Both the position numbers and the translations under genes were made by a program. Below are positions 10,607 through 20,071 of a stretch of DNA of 64,000 nucleotides, piece after piece. How positions within the stretch are numbered: position 1 is the first letter of the stretch; each line of letters begins with the position of its first letter. The notes under the pieces are model-generated. The model was not told the DNA's origin. It was given only the letters and a program-made list of their open reading frames with translations, and searched no databases. This stretch comes from Candidatus Nitrosopolaris wilkensis. GTDB lineage: Archaea > Thermoproteota > Nitrososphaeria > Nitrososphaerales > Nitrososphaeraceae. The stretch is from positions 27,820-91,819 of the forward strand of contig QHBN01000042.1 of NCBI GenBank assembly GCA_003176995.1, read 5' to 3'.

Positions 10607-10646
10607 TTGCAGGCTGATGCTTCGATATTGCATCGTCAGTCTGCAA
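10607..10646. other. Intergenic inverted repeat/hairpin
   Basis: TTGCAGGCTGA (10607-10617) pairs with TCAGTCTGCAA (10636-10646), 11 bp with one G-U. Confidence 0.5.
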
Positions 10647-10726
10647 CTCTTAATTAGGGCTCTGCTAAAGTATCGCAATTACTGACAGGAAAAAGATAAT
10701 TCCAAGAACATTGTTGTAGTTATCTA

Positions 10727-11581
10727 GTGGTACACAACATACGAAACCCTCCCCTTACTAATTCGAATCCCATGATGCATACGGAGCAAATATTTTTTGA
10801 GCTTGGCAGCGAGCAGAGACTTTCGATTCTTTTCAAATTAACCGAACACGATTCTAAGCTTTCGAAACTATCTAAGGATCTGAATGTCACCATGCAAGAA
10901 GTCCATCGGAATCTCAGCAGACTAGTGGATGCAGGATTGATCGAGAAGGATTCAGCAGGAACATTTGCCTTAACAACGTTCGGAAACGCGATTATAACTC
11001 AAATTTCCACCTTTGGATTTCTTTCACGGAATAGAAGTTACTTTTCCGAACACATTTTCGGCGAAATTCCTATGAAGTTCATCCACAGGATCGGTGCGTT
11101 AGATAACTCCGAATATGTCAATGGCCTCGTCGCTGTTATTGAATTATGGAAACAGCTATACAATCGGTCGTCTGAATATATTTATGGAATGCTACCACAA
11201 ATCCCGTTAGATCTGATTGAAGCCATCATGCCAAAAATAAGGAATGAAAGTGTCAAATTTAATTATATATTACCGGAAAAAGCCATCGTACCTAAGAATA
11301 GAGCTGAGATTCTCAAAAATTCTGGCTATCAAGAATTGATGAGGAAAGGTGTGGTAGAGAGAAGAATGGTGGATAAAATACGAGTGGCTGTCGTTTTAAG
11401 CGAAAATCAGGCAACGGTAATGTTTCCAACCTTGAAACATGAGATAGACATGAATTCTATGTTCTATAGCAGTGGCTTGCAGATCGATAATGGTATATTC
11501 CATGAATGGTGTCTTGATTTCTTCAGATATAATTGGTATAATTCGATGTCTTTTGACGAGAGTAAGCTCATAGAAGTCTGA
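10727..11581 (+). CDS. ArsR/HTH transcriptional regulator (FilR1-like, COG4742)
   Basis: N-terminal wHTH IFFELGSEQRLSILFKLTEHDSKLSKLSKDLNVTMQEVHRNLSRLVDAGLIEKD; C-terminal FilR1-type middle domain. Confidence 0.75.
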   Translation: MVHNIRNPPLTNSNPMMHTEQIFFELGSEQRLSILFKLTEHDSKLSKLSKDLNVTMQEVHRNLSRLVDAGLIEKDSAGTFALTTFGNAIITQISTFGFLSRNRSYFSEHIFGEIPMKFIHRIGALDNSEYVNGLVAVIELWKQLYNRSSEYIYGMLPQIPLDLIEAIMPKIRNESVKFNYILPEKAIVPKNRAEILKNSGYQELMRKGVVERRMVDKIRVAVVLSENQATVMFPTLKHEIDMNSMFYSSGLQIDNGIFHEWCLDFFRYNWYNSMSFDESKLIEV

Positions 11582-11967
11582 AGAATATTATTGGGCTCTG
11601 GCTTGCCTCAAACGCACCTTTCCCGGAATTGATAAGCAAAGCCACATTGACTTTTTCTTTGGATACAGTATCTGCTCGAGTATCTTGTATACCCACACTG
11701 AAGGAAATTTTTGCCTTGCAAAATTAATGGAATGTTTGGAATTCGTACAAGTTCTGTCAATGATTGCCTTAAATTGCTAACTCAAATTTACATAAACGAC
11801 CATTGATAAGTTTACAGAATCTCCTAAAAATATATTAATGGATGGCCTCTAATACAAAGTGGCTTATCATCGGTCTAAATGTTCACTATTTCCTGCCCTA
11901 TTTGATATGCAATCTTGTTGCTAAAGGTGAGGCAAAAAATACCGAAAAAGCTGGATAAATAAGAGAC

Positions 11968-14169
11968 GTGGGAGAAAGTCAAAAACTAAACAAAGCTCGT
12001 ATAGAGGAGCAAGAAAAGCTTGTCGATAAGCAGAGCGATGATGCTCCAACAAGAGATAAGGGTACTAACACTAACGGCTCTGACAACAACAGTAACAATA
12101 GGAAGCATAAGCATCAAGTACAGCCCATTATTCCAAAGAAGGACAAAGAAAATGAGAATCCATTCGCTGCAAAGTTGACTACAGACAGTGAGGGCGAGGT
12201 TGCAAAAACTATTTTACAATCAATTCCAACAGAATCACAGGTTACATTAGCTAAGTTCGAAGGTCCCAATATCGCACTATATACAAAAAATGCTAAATTC
12301 TCACTTACAGAACTGACCTACTACCTATCGTCTCTGTCTAAAAGTCTGAAAAAAAGATTTGTTATTCGTACTGACCCTTCTATCAGAATAGCAGAAGACG
12401 AAACCCGGAAAGCCGTTGTCAAATTACTGCCCAAAGACGTCTTAGTTTCTGCTGTCTTCTGCGATGATGCTACTGGCGAAGTCGTTTTAGAAGTCAACAA
12501 GCCAGAAGTTGTAAGCCCGGAATTAGTAGTGGAAATAGCTGTATCCACAGGCTGGGTAGCTCACACTAGACTCTCCCCACATATACCATCTGCCATACTC
12601 AATACTATTCATTCTACCCTAAAGAGCTCGGCTAAGGAACGGATTATATTCCTACAGGAATTAGGAAATAGGATTTTTAGGATCCCGCTTACAGAGGGAA
12701 ACAACGGTAGTTCGAACGGTAGTAGAAATAATCAACTGAACGCCGCCGCTGAATCATATAGTCGTGGTGGGCAGACTCCGTCATGGTCGATGAACAAAGA
12801 AGTCATACTGTTTTGCCTGGGAGGCGTTAAGCAGGTTGGAAGGTCCTGTTTTATAGTCGTAACTCCAGAAAGCAAGGTAATGTTGGACTGCGGCATTAAT
12901 CCAGGTGAAAGCCGTGGCTTAGATGCTTACCCAAGACTTGATTGGTTTAATTTTAGCTTAAATGATCTTGATGCAGTAGTTATTAGCCACGCGCATATAG
13001 ATCATCAGGGGTTCTTGCCTAGTTTATACAAATACGGATACAGTGGTCCTATTTACTGTACTGAGCCCACGTTACCTTTGATGACTCTTCTTCAAATGGA
13101 TTCTATAAAAATTTCGAAAAGTAATGGGACATACTTGACATACGAAGGTAGGGACGTTAATGAGGCGATCAAACACTGTATAACGCTGCCATATGGAAAA
13201 CCGACTGATATATCTCCGGATATTACAATCACATTGAACAATGCAGGCCACATAATGGGCAGCGCAACTATACACCTCAATATCTCTGGTGCGCATAACA
13301 TCCTTTACTCCGGCGACTACAAATATGCAAAGACTCAGCTGCTGGACAGCGCATTGTCTATATATCCAAGAGTTGAAACCTTGATTACAGAGAGTACCTA
13401 TGGCAGCAGCACTGACTTGATGCCTGATCAGTCAGTTGTTTATGCAACCTTTGCACACAGCATTAATAAAACATTGACGGAAGGTGGGAAAGTCCTAATT
13501 CCCGTTCCAGCGGTCGGTAGGGCACAGGAAATTATGTTAGTGATAGATAAGGAAATGCGAGAAGGTCGGCTGATAGAATCTCCCATATATATTGAAGGTA
13601 TGATTTCTGAAGCGAGTGCCATACATATGTCATATGCTCATTACCTTGGATTTGACGTGCGCAGATCGGTTTCTCAAGGTATTAATCCATTCGAATCGGA
13701 ATATTTCACTCAGGTAAATGGGCTAAGTAGAAGAGACGAACTTTTAAATGATGAGAGCCCTGCAATTATAATGGCGACCTCAGGAATGCTTGAAGGTGGT
13801 CCTTCGGTAGAATACTTCAAAGAAATAGCTCCATCGCCAAAAAATAAGATTGTCTTCGTGTCTTACCAAATTAATGGGACGCTTGGAAGAAGAGTCATTG
13901 ACGGCACTATGACAGAGGTAGGTATGTTAGACAAGAGTGGCAAGGTTAAAGTGGTGCCAGTAAGATGCCAAACTCACAAGATTGATGGCTTCAGCGGCCA
14001 TAGCGATTTTAATCAGATTCTAAACTTTGTGTCGAGAATAAAACCAAAGCGCGTACTTGTTAATCATGGTGAAAAGTCTAAGTCTGAAAACATTGCCAGT
14101 GCTGTATATCATAGACTAAAAATCCGGTCAAGTGTTCCGGACAATAGGGAAATTATCAAATTAAGATAA
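11968..14169 (+). CDS. aCPSF1/FttA: KH + metallo-beta-lactamase + beta-CASP ribonuclease / transcription termination factor
   Basis: KH-like N-terminal half; VISHAHIDHQGFLP, YSGDYKYAKTQLLD, MATSGMLEGGPSVEYFKEIA, GFSGHSDFNQI; GTG start. Confidence 0.9.
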   Translation: MGESQKLNKARIEEQEKLVDKQSDDAPTRDKGTNTNGSDNNSNNRKHKHQVQPIIPKKDKENENPFAAKLTTDSEGEVAKTILQSIPTESQVTLAKFEGPNIALYTKNAKFSLTELTYYLSSLSKSLKKRFVIRTDPSIRIAEDETRKAVVKLLPKDVLVSAVFCDDATGEVVLEVNKPEVVSPELVVEIAVSTGWVAHTRLSPHIPSAILNTIHSTLKSSAKERIIFLQELGNRIFRIPLTEGNNGSSNGSRNNQLNAAAESYSRGGQTPSWSMNKEVILFCLGGVKQVGRSCFIVVTPESKVMLDCGINPGESRGLDAYPRLDWFNFSLNDLDAVVISHAHIDHQGFLPSLYKYGYSGPIYCTEPTLPLMTLLQMDSIKISKSNGTYLTYEGRDVNEAIKHCITLPYGKPTDISPDITITLNNAGHIMGSATIHLNISGAHNILYSGDYKYAKTQLLDSALSIYPRVETLITESTYGSSTDLMPDQSVVYATFAHSINKTLTEGGKVLIPVPAVGRAQEIMLVIDKEMREGRLIESPIYIEGMISEASAIHMSYAHYLGFDVRRSVSQGINPFESEYFTQVNGLSRRDELLNDESPAIIMATSGMLEGGPSVEYFKEIAPSPKNKIVFVSYQINGTLGRRVIDGTMTEVGMLDKSGKVKVVPVRCQTHKIDGFSGHSDFNQILNFVSRIKPKRVLVNHGEKSKSENIASAVYHRLKIRSSVPDNREIIKLR

Positions 14170-14233
14170 ACCATGTATTTGTATACACACCTTTTTAGCC
14201 ATGTATCACGAGTTATAAGGTTAGATTAACGAA

Positions 14234-14380
14234 TTGGCAATAAGATATAGATGCGTTAGCTGCAACATCGTGCTGAGCGGTGAAGGAGCTTCCAGACATT
14301 ACCTTGCTAACCCAACTCATAAACTCGAGAAACTTCCCCCACCACTAAAGCCTGTAAAAAATACGGACGTAACTCGATAG
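14234..14380 (+). CDS. Small C2H2-type zinc-finger protein (48 aa), not in ORF track
   Basis: Manual translation from TTG: MAIRYRCVSCNIVLSGEGASRHYLANPTHKLEKLPPPLKPVKNTDVTR*; C-x2-C ... H...H arrangement. Confidence 0.55.
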   Translation: MAIRYRCVSCNIVLSGEGASRHYLANPTHKLEKLPPPLKPVKNTDVTR

Positions 14381-14386
14381 TTTGGT

Positions 14387-14689
14387 TTATTCTCTTATAC
14401 TCTCCAGGGTCGAGACTACTTGCCAAAGCATAGTCCTAATGTGTGATTGCATTTGGGGATTTTGGGTAACAGTGTCTAACGTGCTAATGGCATTTGCAGC
14501 TCGGACAGACACGGTTCCACTCTTTTCATCTTTTAACGCAAAGTATACCTCTTTTATCATATTCCGGATGTTCCTCTGAATATTGATATTCTTGGATATG
14601 GTATCTAATGTGGCTATTGCATTTGACAAACGCTCCTCGTTTTCTTTCCGTTTTAATTCTTTCTTTGTTGTCGTAATATCTCTATACAC
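14387..14689 (-). CDS. UPF0147 family protein
   Basis: NAIATLDTISKNINIQRNIRNMIKEVYFALKDEKSGTVSVRAANAISTLDTVTQNPQMQSHIRTMLWQVVSTLESI. Confidence 0.8.
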   Translation of the reverse strand: MYRDITTTKKELKRKENEERLSNAIATLDTISKNINIQRNIRNMIKEVYFALKDEKSGTVSVRAANAISTLDTVTQNPQMQSHIRTMLWQVVSTLESIRE

Positions 14690-15211
14690 CCTTTAACCAA
14701 AGACTGTTTTCTAGTTTATAACTCGTAGCTTTTGAATCTTTTTGTCGTTTGCTAGTCCTCATTTACTCCGGGTGAAGGACACCCATTTACTCCGGGCAGC
14801 CATGAAGTGTTGCTTTAGCTGCGTTAATCATAATCCAACAAACTAGATTGAATCAAAGTTGTTCACAACTAGACAGAACGAATCGAACATGGAGGATAAA
14901 AAGAAAATCATAAGTAGATAGATAAAGCATTTGAATGTGTCCAAGGGGCTTTTTTTGTAGCAAAACCAAAAAAATACCCAAATTGAATTCGCATTTGTGA
15001 TCATAATCTGGTTTTTGACGTATTTACATAAATCTATTTAGTCTAATATGTAAAGTTGACCGTGCACCCACATATCCAACATCGGTCTACTCACCTCGTC
15101 CAATATATTACACTATTGTCATCCCTTTTCCTGCAGACTTTGACTAGGCTTTATTTTTTTAGAAATTAGATTCTTATAGCGCATAGTTGGTCCAGTATTA
15201 TTACGAACGCA

Positions 15212-15397
15212 TTGGGCGAACAAGGGGATCTGATCCGTTGTAATATTTGTGAGATGAGAATAAATGTGGTTTCTATTGCAAAGCATACGCATGCCGCTTA
15301 TCATGAATTGCGGAAATTGGATTTGGAAAAAGAGGTTAATAGGGTAAGGACGACTGATTGTTATGAAAACAATAGGTCGGTTGTTTCCATGTGGTAG
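15212..15397 (+). CDS. Small C2H2-type zinc-finger-like protein
   Basis: IRCNICEMRINVVSIAKHTHAAYHELRKLDLEKEV: C-x2-C-x10-H-x4-5-H spacing. Confidence 0.45.
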   Translation: MGEQGDLIRCNICEMRINVVSIAKHTHAAYHELRKLDLEKEVNRVRTTDCYENNRSVVSMW

Positions 15398-15450
15398 ACA
15401 CTGATCCCTGTTTCACTCAGACAACCTTGTCAAGTGGACGCTGAGGTGAT

Positions 15451-16239
15451 TTATATCTGACCTATAAAATCAGAAATAAATTTTACGGCCACAGCTATAA
15501 GTGATATTGAAAGTAGCTTTCGTAGTAGACTCTCTTTTACTCTATCTGAGATTTTTGCACCGATCTGTCCTCCCACAAACGCGCCTGCGGACAAAGATGC
15601 AGCATGAAAATAATCAGGATGTCCTAGAACCGCGTGGGTAACTGTGCCAACGAAGGAGGTTATCAAGAGTGCAATCTGTGAAGTTGGACTCGCGGTGGTT
15701 AACCTCATGCCCAAGACAAGAACTAGGAGCGGAACAAAGATTATCCCTCCTCCTACTCCAAAGAGGCTAGAGATTACCCCTGCGCCCAATGCTCCAGAAT
15801 AGAACAACGGACGGAGGAGGATCGACTTCCTATTATTCCCAGTTGGTCCATTTTGTCTTTCTTTTGTGAAGGAACTATTGTAAGCAATATATATTCCTGC
15901 AAACATCAGAAGTATTCCAAAGTATATCTTGAAGGGCTCTATAGCTATAACGCTTGAAATAAATGCCCCAGATATGGCGCCCGGAATTGCTACAGCCGCC
16001 ATTTTCAGCCCAACGTGATAATGTATTTTTTTTTGCTTGGCATAGCTTATTGTCGAAGATGCGCTGGTAAACGTTACTGCAAAAAGACTCGTGCTAGAAA
16101 TCTGAGCAGGAGCAAATCCCATAAAGGTTAGAGCTGGCGTCATTATTAATCCGCCCCCTAGTCCGATCATGGATCCCAAGGTACCTGCCCCCAGGCCAAC
16201 AATGATTAAAAGTGCAGACACAGCAAAGGGGTCAAGCAA
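15451..16239 (-). CDS. TauE/SafE family anion (sulfite) exporter
   Basis: GLGAGTLGSMIGLGGGLIMTPALTF... LFGVGGGIIFVPLLVLVLGM; repeated GGG membrane motifs. Confidence 0.9.
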   Translation of the reverse strand: MLDPFAVSALLIIVGLGAGTLGSMIGLGGGLIMTPALTFMGFAPAQISSTSLFAVTFTSASSTISYAKQKKIHYHVGLKMAAVAIPGAISGAFISSVIAIEPFKIYFGILLMFAGIYIAYNSSFTKERQNGPTGNNRKSILLRPLFYSGALGAGVISSLFGVGGGIIFVPLLVLVLGMRLTTASPTSQIALLITSFVGTVTHAVLGHPDYFHAASLSAGAFVGGQIGAKISDRVKESLLRKLLSISLIAVAVKFISDFIGQI

Positions 16240-16771
16240 AGGTGGACACGTATCCTCTCTTCCTGTAGTTTTAATACGAATAAATCATTTTCTATTTGTT
16301 TGGAAACCAAACCAATGCTATCATCTTTATTTAGTTCGTCATTTGTGACTAAGTTAACTAGTATTCGTCATATTGGGAGTTAATTATTATTAGCAGATTT
16401 TTTTCAAATGGTTAGCACAAAATAGGCACATCCTGAAATAAGTAACAACTATTTGAAATCAGAGGTGTTGATGGTACTTGCAGCAGCTCCAATAGCAGTA
16501 ATTTATTCTTGAAGGATTCAATTGGTTCACCCAATTAAGCAGTGAACGAGCACTCCTTTCAGGTCAAATATTCCAGAACTAAGAAGGAATGGTTTTATTC
16601 TAACAAAAATCGTATATTTAGTCGGTAATCGTTACAGTTCTTAGTTCTCTATACTGATTTTCTCGAAGGAAACTTACTTCAAGTAACGAATTTTTCGTAT
16701 CTGCACAACTTGCCGCTAAAAGATAATCGTCGAATTTAAACATATTAAACCCAATTTAACATCCACTTTGG

Positions 16772-17797
16772 ATGCGTTTAGTTGTAATTGGCTTCGGAGT
16801 CGTCGGTCAGAGTTTCGCAAAATTATTGATATCTCGTTCCGCCGATCTGTATAGGCTATACGGAGTTAACCCACGTATTGTGGCCTGCATCGACAGTTGT
16901 GGCTACGCGGTTTCCGCAACGGGACTTGATCTTCAGCGGTTACTTAACGCAAAGAAACTGTCAGGTACAGTCGGTGCATACGATAAAGAAAATCGCAAGT
17001 TCGATCCCCTTCGCCTCATTGAGAAGGTGGATGCGGAAATGCTACTAGAATTAACCCCTACTAATCTCGATAACGGTGAACCGGGTATTTCTAACATCAT
17101 AGCAGCGATGAAATCAGGAAAACATGTCATCACGGTAAATAAAGGGCCTCTTGCCTTGGCATTTCCTTCACTATTGGAGCTTGCGAATTATAATAACATT
17201 AAGCTTCGTTTTAGTGGGACGGTAGGGGGTGGGACGCCAATATTAGAATTTGCAAAGCGATGTCTTAAAGGAGACAGCATAATGTCTTTCCAAGGAATTC
17301 TCAATGGAACCACAAACTATATCCTTAGCAAGATGGAGGAGGGACTTACCTTTGAAGACGCCCTCAACGACGCCAAATACAAAGGGTATGCCGAGGCAGT
17401 CCCTTTCCTTGACGTTGATGGTTTCGACGCAGCTGCCAAACTTGTAATCATGGCGAATTGGATAATGGGAATGAAAGTTACTATTAAAGATGTAAACAGA
17501 CGTGGTATCAGCGGAGTCAGCCTAGCAGATGTTCGACGAGCTCATAAAAGGGGAAATGCGATAAAACTAATTGCAACATGTGACGATAAACAACTGGATG
17601 TGAAGCCGACCGAACTATCAAATGTGGATCCAATTTGCGTGAACGGAACCCTAAATGCGGTGACGTTTTCGTCTGAGCAATCAGGTGAACATACTATAAT
17701 TGGTCAAGGCGCAGGGGGCATTCCAACTGCAAGCGCGGTTCTTCGAGACCTAATAGACATTCGAAATACTATTTTTGAACAACGAGAGAATTTGTGA
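16772..17797 (+). CDS. hom: Homoserine dehydrogenase
   Basis: VVIGFGVVGQSFAKLL, HVITVNKGPLAL, GTVGGGTPILEF, GILNGTTNYILSKMEEG, EAVPFLDVDGFDAAAKLVI. Confidence 0.93.
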   Translation: MRLVVIGFGVVGQSFAKLLISRSADLYRLYGVNPRIVACIDSCGYAVSATGLDLQRLLNAKKLSGTVGAYDKENRKFDPLRLIEKVDAEMLLELTPTNLDNGEPGISNIIAAMKSGKHVITVNKGPLALAFPSLLELANYNNIKLRFSGTVGGGTPILEFAKRCLKGDSIMSFQGILNGTTNYILSKMEEGLTFEDALNDAKYKGYAEAVPFLDVDGFDAAAKLVIMANWIMGMKVTIKDVNRRGISGVSLADVRRAHKRGNAIKLIATCDDKQLDVKPTELSNVDPICVNGTLNAVTFSSEQSGEHTIIGQGAGGIPTASAVLRDLIDIRNTIFEQRENL

Positions 17798-18028
17798 ACA
17801 GAAAAGAGAAAAAAACAGACTTTCAGCACCAGTGCGACTCTAATAAGACTAAATGAAGCCTACTGAACAATGAATTTGGACTAAACTAATCAACTATCTT
17901 CTTGCTTGCTTATGTCTATCATGCAGATAATGATTCTAATGATAATGCTCTTCACCCATTCATGCATACAACAGAAAATTTTTGCTTTGTCAAAAGGGTT
18001 AATAGCCTGATAAGGTGTTTCTAAATAA

Positions 18029-18682
18029 GTGTATAGTGGGGAATTGGAAGTACAGGCCAAGCGGAAAGCATTGGCTGTTTTGCAAGATGAATTTAGTAGG
18101 ATTTTAAATTCGGCAAGGGAATTGTCTGCTCTCACTACCTCACTTGTCAGGGGAGACGTTAAGGATATACAGGCATCATTGGAAAGGATGAGAACTGCCG
18201 AAGAAGAAGTAGAGAATCTCCGCCGCAAAATTACCCGAGAAGTTGCAGAAATCGGAAGCCTGATGGTTTACAGAGAGGACGTATTGAGAGCCGCTTATCT
18301 TATGGACGATATCGCAGGTTACATCAGCGGAGTATCGTTTAGACTTGCCAATATGAAGTTAACATCTCTAAAGAAAGGAAAGTTTGATGAAGATTTAGAG
18401 CAGCTAATTGGAATGGTCGTTGACGCGATTTTTAAATTGAACGAAATGGCTAGGGCACTCAGTATCAATCCAGGAAGTACGATTGAGCTTGCACAAGATG
18501 TTGAAAAATTGGAACGAAAAGTTGATGCAAGGTACAGGGCCGTCATCATAAAGGCGCTCAGCGAAATCTCCGTTACTAAGGATTTACTTCTCTTAAAAGA
18601 TGCGATCGAAGGGATTGAAGGTATGGCTGATAAATGCCAAGAGACCTCTGATTCGCTTACTATATTGGCACTGAGTATGTAA
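18029..18682 (+). CDS. DUF47 (PhoU-like) family protein
   Basis: All-helical; VYREDVLRAAYLMDDIAGYISGVSFRLANMK ... LLLLKDAIEGIEGMADKCQETSDSLTILALSM; GTG start. Confidence 0.8.
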   Translation: MYSGELEVQAKRKALAVLQDEFSRILNSARELSALTTSLVRGDVKDIQASLERMRTAEEEVENLRRKITREVAEIGSLMVYREDVLRAAYLMDDIAGYISGVSFRLANMKLTSLKKGKFDEDLEQLIGMVVDAIFKLNEMARALSINPGSTIELAQDVEKLERKVDARYRAVIIKALSEISVTKDLLLLKDAIEGIEGMADKCQETSDSLTILALSM

Positions 18683-19233
18683 TGCATCCAATTAAAGGGA
18701 TATTGGTAGAAAATAGAATAATTGTCTGGAATATAGAACACTCGCGTGCTTTATTTGGAAACGGATACTACGGTAAGCCGTTAGGAGTCCCAAAACCAAA
18801 AGGAATCCAATTTGATTCCCCACTAGTTTTGGATTTGATGGAGGGATGTTACTTGAGTCAAATAGGAAAACTCGAAATATCTAGTAATGGTGGCAGACGA
18901 TTATCATCCAAAGATATCCGGGCTATATGCAAGAAGGAATATGCAAATTTTGAGATCAAGTACATGGTTTTTCAGAACCTACGGGACAGGGGCTATATCG
19001 TATCACCGAGTCTTAAATTTGGCTGTGACTTTGCCGTTTACGAGCAGGGACCGGGGATTGACCATGCACCATATTTAGTGCAGGTCTTCAAGCCGACCGA
19101 CCATATGACGGCAACAGGAATTGTGCTTTTTGGAAGGTTAGCCACAACTGTGAAAAAGCAGTTTATCCTAGCAATCCCGAGGACTAAGGACAGAAAGGTT
19201 GATTTTGTCGGCTTTGAATGGTGGCGAGCCTAG
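18682..19233 (+). CDS. endA: tRNA-intron (BHB) splicing endonuclease
   Basis: FQNLRDRGYIVSPSLKFGCDFAVYEQGPGIDHAPYLVQVF ... TVKKQFILAI: Tyr/His/Lys catalytic context of EndA. Confidence 0.9.
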   Translation: MHPIKGILVENRIIVWNIEHSRALFGNGYYGKPLGVPKPKGIQFDSPLVLDLMEGCYLSQIGKLEISSNGGRRLSSKDIRAICKKEYANFEIKYMVFQNLRDRGYIVSPSLKFGCDFAVYEQGPGIDHAPYLVQVFKPTDHMTATGIVLFGRLATTVKKQFILAIPRTKDRKVDFVGFEWWRA

Positions 19234-19254
19234 TAAAATAGAGCAGGTGTAGGT

Positions 19255-19902
19255 TTATCGATTCAAGGACAACTGAGTTGCAGGGGTTTTGTTCGACCAA
19301 CGGGCTTTTTGCTGGGGCAGGTCAAACTTTACCAAGTTTTCTCCGGAGATTGTGAGACGAGTGGCAAATTTATCATAGCCTGGTTCGAGCCAGCCCTTAT
19401 ATCTGATAGAGTTTTTGACGATATCAAATACGCTTGGCTTTTTCTCATCGACTTCTTCGTAACAGGATAAAAGTTCACCATACCTGATTTCTGTTTTCTT
19501 GTTAAAATGGGATAAATAATAGGCAAACACGGCGGCCTTTTCATAGTGATTGGACGGTTTTTTTTGTGCATAAAACTCCCTCAATCCAATCTTGTCTTCA
19601 TTTGCTTTTAGATGTACAGGAATTGGTGGAATGGTTAGAGACTGTTTTGAGGAGCTATGCCTCGTATTGTTCGTTTGCATTGCCGATAACTTTGTCTCTG
19701 TATGGAGAGGTAGAGATTTTTTATAAATTGCTTCCTGTTTGGAAAGGCCTTGTTCGACTCCCATGCCCATGGCCTCTCTAATTGCAGAATTGAAGAGTTC
19801 TTCAAACTTTTCTAAATGCTTGTCAACAAATGTAACAGTACCTTCTAATTCTACGATACCTTCCTTCGCATTAATTTTAAATTTTGCCTCTGGAACACTC
19901 AA
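19255..19902 (-). CDS. Conserved hypothetical protein
   Basis: Long ORF convergent with endA: MSVPEAKFKINAKEGIVELEGTVTFVDKHLEKFEELF...; ordered C-terminal domain NEDKIGLREFYAQKKPSNHYEKAAVFAYYLS. Confidence 0.65.
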   Translation of the reverse strand: MSVPEAKFKINAKEGIVELEGTVTFVDKHLEKFEELFNSAIREAMGMGVEQGLSKQEAIYKKSLPLHTETKLSAMQTNNTRHSSSKQSLTIPPIPVHLKANEDKIGLREFYAQKKPSNHYEKAAVFAYYLSHFNKKTEIRYGELLSCYEEVDEKKPSVFDIVKNSIRYKGWLEPGYDKFATRLTISGENLVKFDLPQQKARWSNKTPATQLSLNR

Positions 19903-20071
19903 TGTTGGTACGAGTAGCTACCTTTTAATTAAGTTGTCGGTACAATACCGTAACCTTGACCTCATCGTACACGAGAGAAACGAATCGATCATTTTAGTGC
20001 TCATCAGCCAGATCAGGACCAGACACGCATTCAGAGGTTAACTTTAATAGTCATGGGAAAGTGCTTAATCC

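Noticed and set aside
14387-14689. Apparent internal duplication in the UPF0147 protein
   Set aside because: The two-repeat appearance is, from memory, the ordinary architecture of the UPF0147 family rather than a novelty.
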